NCBI RefSeq assembly: GCF_902859745.1
Contig: NZ_CADIJW010000016.1
Location: 47,786 to 111,785 of the forward strand
Reading direction: 5' to 3'
Source: Achromobacter dolens
Lineage (GTDB): Bacteria > Pseudomonadota > Gammaproteobacteria > Burkholderiales > Burkholderiaceae_B
Length of the DNA: 64,000 bases
In this document: positions 62,071 to 64,000 of the stretch, in pieces
Position numbering within the stretch: the first letter of the stretch is position 1
Layout of the letters: the number at the start of each line of letters is the position of its first letter
The notes under the pieces: model-generated
What the model saw: the letters and a program-made list of their open reading frames with translations, nothing else
Databases searched by the model: none
What the model was told of the DNA's origin: nothing
Translations under genes and position numbers: made by a program

Positions 62071-62133
62071 CTATAAAAGGGGCTATGCAGCCCCCAAGGG
62101 GAAATCGTTCAGGCCCGAAGGCCTGGGTCCTGC

Positions 62134-62334
62134 TCAGGCGGCGGAGTGCGCGTTCTTGGCGCTCGTCTTGCCAGCCAGGGCACGGACGCCGTGGGCCAGC
62201 TTACGCAGGCCCGCGGCCAACGCACGCATCGGGTGCGGGCGGAACTGTTCTTCAATGGCCTGGAGCATCAGTTGACGCTCGAGTTCGTCGGTCAGGCGGA
62301 TGGTGTTGTTCGGGTTGATCACAATAGCCTCCAC
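62134..62334 (-). CDS. Small basic protein of unknown function
   Basis: 66 residues, MEAIVINPNNTIRLTDELER at the start and a basic Ala/Lys-rich end. A central helix (RQLMLQAIEEQFRPHPM) suggests an amphipathic peptide reminiscent of DUF1127-type small proteins, but I do not recognise the family. Support for a real gene: a consensus promoter with palindromes upstream, GGAGG-type ribosome site (TGGAGGCT before ATG) and a terminator downstream. Confidence 0.78.
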   Translation of the reverse strand: MEAIVINPNNTIRLTDELERQLMLQAIEEQFRPHPMRALAAGLRKLAHGVRALAGKTSAKNAHSAA

Positions 62335-62359
62335 GGGCTTGCACTGTTGTTTAGCTACT

Positions 62360-62402
62360 AGGGATAACCCGAATTATAGGGTTAACCCTGAAACTGTGCA
62401 AG
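62360..62402 (-). promoter_or_regulatory. Promoter of the small-protein gene with two palindromes
   Basis: On the minus strand TTGCAC (62402-62397), an 18-bp spacer and TATAAT (62378-62373) form a strong promoter. AGGGTTAACCCT (62378-62389) is a perfect 12-bp palindrome in the spacer touching the -10, and AGGGATAACCC (62360-62370) is a near-copy just downstream. Two similar sites around the start point suggest a repressor. The binder is unknown. Confidence 0.7.
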
Positions 62403-62521
62403 CACCTGGTGCGCATTGGCAACACCCTGGTGCTGATGATGCCCCAAATCGGCGCTGCGGGGCACCATAAGCAAAGATACGGGCGCGATGTTGCGGCGCT
62501 TTTACAACGCGCGGGCCGTGG

Positions 62522-62558
62522 AAAAAGGATGACGCCCCGGGGAAGAACCGCCCCGGGG
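62522..62558 (-). terminator. Probable terminator of the rRNA methyltransferase gene
   Basis: Two CCCCGGGG blocks (62535-62542 and 62551-62558) can pair with each other, and on the minus strand they are followed by TTTTT (complement of 62522-62526). It lies just after the stop at 62574. Confidence 0.65.
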
Positions 62559-62573
62559 GTGGCGGGGATGACG

Positions 62574-64000
62574 TCAGGCGTCGCGGTAGCCGGCCGCGAC
62601 CAGTTCGAAGCCGAACAGGCGGCAGTCCAGCGCGCCGTTGTGCAGCGGCACGCGGCGCCTGGGCTTGAGGCGCATCTGGTTGGGCAGGGTCAGGTCGCTG
62701 GTGATGATGTGCAGTTGCCAGCCGGCGAAATTGCGCTTCAGGCACGTGGCCCAGTCGCGCCACAGGTCGGCATCCTGTTCGGTGGCCATGCGCTCGCCGT
62801 AGGGCGGGTTGGTGACGATCCAGCCATGATCCGCCGGCGCCTGTATTTCACGGGCGTCGCCCACCTCGAAGCGGATGGTGTCGGCGGTGAGCCAGGCGCG
62901 CTCGGCGTTGTTGCGGGCGAATTCGACCGCCTGTGGATCGAGGTCGTAGCCCACCAGCGGCGCGTCCAACTGCGGCAGGATGCGCGAACGCGCGTCGTCC
63001 TTCAGGTCGCGCCAGCGGTAGGCGTCGTGGCCGCGCAGGCGCTCGAAGCCGAACGGGCGCGAGATGCCGGGGGGCACGCCCAGGGCGATCCAGGCGGCTT
63101 CGATCAGGATGGTGCCCGAGCCGCAGAAAGGATCCAGCAACGGCGCGGCCGGGTCCCAGCCCGCCAGCGCCAGCATGCCGGCGGCAAGGTTCTCGCGCAG
63201 CGGCGCATCGCCCTTGTCCAGGCGCCAGCCGCGCTTGAACAGCGATTCACCCGAGGTGTCCAGGTACAGGGTGGCGGTGTGGCCGGTCAGGAACAGGTGT
63301 ACGCGCGCGTCGGGGCGGACGGTGTCGATGCTGGGGCGTTCGCCTTCCAGCTCGCGCAGGCGGTCGCAGATGCCGTCCTTGGCGCGCAGGTTGCAGTACT
63401 GCAGGCTTTGCACCGGACTCTTGATCGCCGAGGTGTCCACGCGCAGAGTCTGTTCGGCGCCGAACCAGCGCTCCCAGGGCGTGTCGCGGGCCAGATCCAG
63501 GATGTCGTCTTCGTGCGAGATCTCGGCGTGCGCGACCTGCACCAGGATGCGGGTCGCCAGGCGCGAATACAGGTTGGCGCGCTGCACGCCCGCCCAATCG
63601 GCCGTGAAGGAACAGCCGGCGCGCCCGGCTTCGGCATCTTCGTAACCCAGGGCCTGCATCTCGGCCGTCAGTGCTTCCTCCAGGCCTTGGGGGCAGGGGG
63701 CGAACACCTTGAAGCGTTCGGCCTGGCGCGGTTCGCGCGGACGGCGTTCGCGCACCTCGACGGTCGGGGCGCGACGATGTGGCGCGTCGGCGCCGTGCGC
63801 CGGGCCGGCGTCGACCGGCGCCTCGTCGTCGTAATCGGGTTCCGGCGCGAATTCGGGCGCGGGGCCGTCGTCTTCGAACGGATCGTAGAAGCGGCCAGCG
63901 GGCGTGGCGGGGGCGACGTACTTGTCGTCCAGGCGCGGGGCGCGCTGCGGCGTACGGCCCGGTCGCGGCGCCGGCGCGGCATCGCGGCGCGGGCGGTCTC
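62574..64000 (-). CDS. rlmL: THUMP-domain 23S rRNA guanine-N2 methyltransferase (RlmL type), 5' end outside window
   Basis: The frame stays open from the stop at 62574 to the right edge, so at least 475 codons are present and the start is not seen. The recognisable enzyme begins near 63728 (RFKVFAPCPQGLEEALTAEM): a THUMP domain, then a class I methyltransferase with LLDPFCGSGTILIEAAW and the NPPYGERM catalytic motif. It corresponds to the N-terminal half of E. coli RlmKL (G2445). About 90 residues before it are low-complexity, rich in Pro, Arg, Asp and Glu, and probably disordered. Confidence 0.88.
   Translation of the reverse strand, partial: DRPRRDAAPAPRPGRTPQRAPRLDDKYVAPATPAGRFYDPFEDDGPAPEFAPEPDYDDEAPVDAGPAHGADAPHRRAPTVEVRERRPREPRQAERFKVFAPCPQGLEEALTAEMQALGYEDAEAGRAGCSFTADWAGVQRANLYSRLATRILVQVAHAEISHEDDILDLARDTPWERWFGAEQTLRVDTSAIKSPVQSLQYCNLRAKDGICDRLRELEGERPSIDTVRPDARVHLFLTGHTATLYLDTSGESLFKRGWRLDKGDAPLRENLAAGMLALAGWDPAAPLLDPFCGSGTILIEAAWIALGVPPGISRPFGFERLRGHDAYRWRDLKDDARSRILPQLDAPLVGYDLDPQAVEFARNNAERAWLTADTIRFEVGDAREIQAPADHGWIVTNPPYGERMATEQDADLWRDWATCLKRNFAGWQLHIITSDLTLPNQMRLKPRRRVPLHNGALDCRLFGFELVAAGYRDA

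Overview
The window is about two-thirds G+C, densely coded on both strands, and reads as ordinary chromosome of a betaproteobacterium of the Alcaligenaceae (Achromobacter/Bordetella type). Evidence for this: the lepB-rnc-era-recO core cluster, pyrG-eno-ftsB, an orphan Bug-type solute-binding protein, many LysR regulators each beside a small catabolic operon, and a DUF2486-like gene behind pepA-holC. I see no rRNA, tRNA, CRISPR array, prophage or insertion sequence. The window cuts lepB at the left edge and an rlmL-type methyltransferase at the right edge.

Layout. 1-2.7 kb: signal peptidase, RNase III, Era and a short RecO, translationally coupled. 2.7-6.8 kb: a LysR gene facing a three-gene minus-strand operon (Bug protein, M14 deacylase, threonine-synthase-like PLP enzyme). 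6.8-13.7 kb: MFS plus Tat-exported aldo/keto reductase, a Bax-inhibitor-type membrane protein, pepA-holC-DUF2486, and divergent lptF without lptG beside it. 13.8-18.7 kb: LysR, periplasmic branched-chain-type binding protein, mmsA, CysB-type LysR. 18.9-20.1 kb: an iron-box-controlled DUF2325 gene and an NlpC/P60 lipoprotein. 20.4-28.4 kb: prpE-HbpS-MFS, acs, EamA exporter, threonine aldolase. 28.4-35.5 kb: omega-aminotransferase and GntR regulator, ABM monooxygenase/P450/epimerase group, ETF-quinone oxidoreductase, thioesterase. 35.7-37.2 kb: 3-oxoacid CoA-transferase subunits.

37.8-49.2 kb is the most coherent accessory system: an RpiR/MurR-type regulator starts a nine-gene plus-strand operon for peptide uptake and breakdown (isoaspartyl peptidase, GsiABCD importer, DmpA-type aminopeptidase, DppA-type M55 D-aminopeptidase, M24 aminopeptidase P). 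The peptidases cover isoaspartyl, D-, beta- and X-Pro bonds, so it looks like a salvage pathway for peptides ordinary peptidases cannot handle. The M55 gene carries an in-frame hairpin-rich insertion that looks like a dispersed intergenic repeat.

49.2-64 kb returns to housekeeping: an unknown membrane protein, pyrG, DUF1330, eno, ftsB, a solitary TadE-like protein, Hsp33, gamma-carbonic anhydrase, acyl-CoA synthetase, UDP-diacylglucosamine-type phosphoesterase, an M50 protease/DUF2167 pair, an RDD protein, a 66-residue protein behind a palindrome-rich promoter, and the rRNA methyltransferase.

All functional calls come from reading motifs and recalling families; no database search was run.
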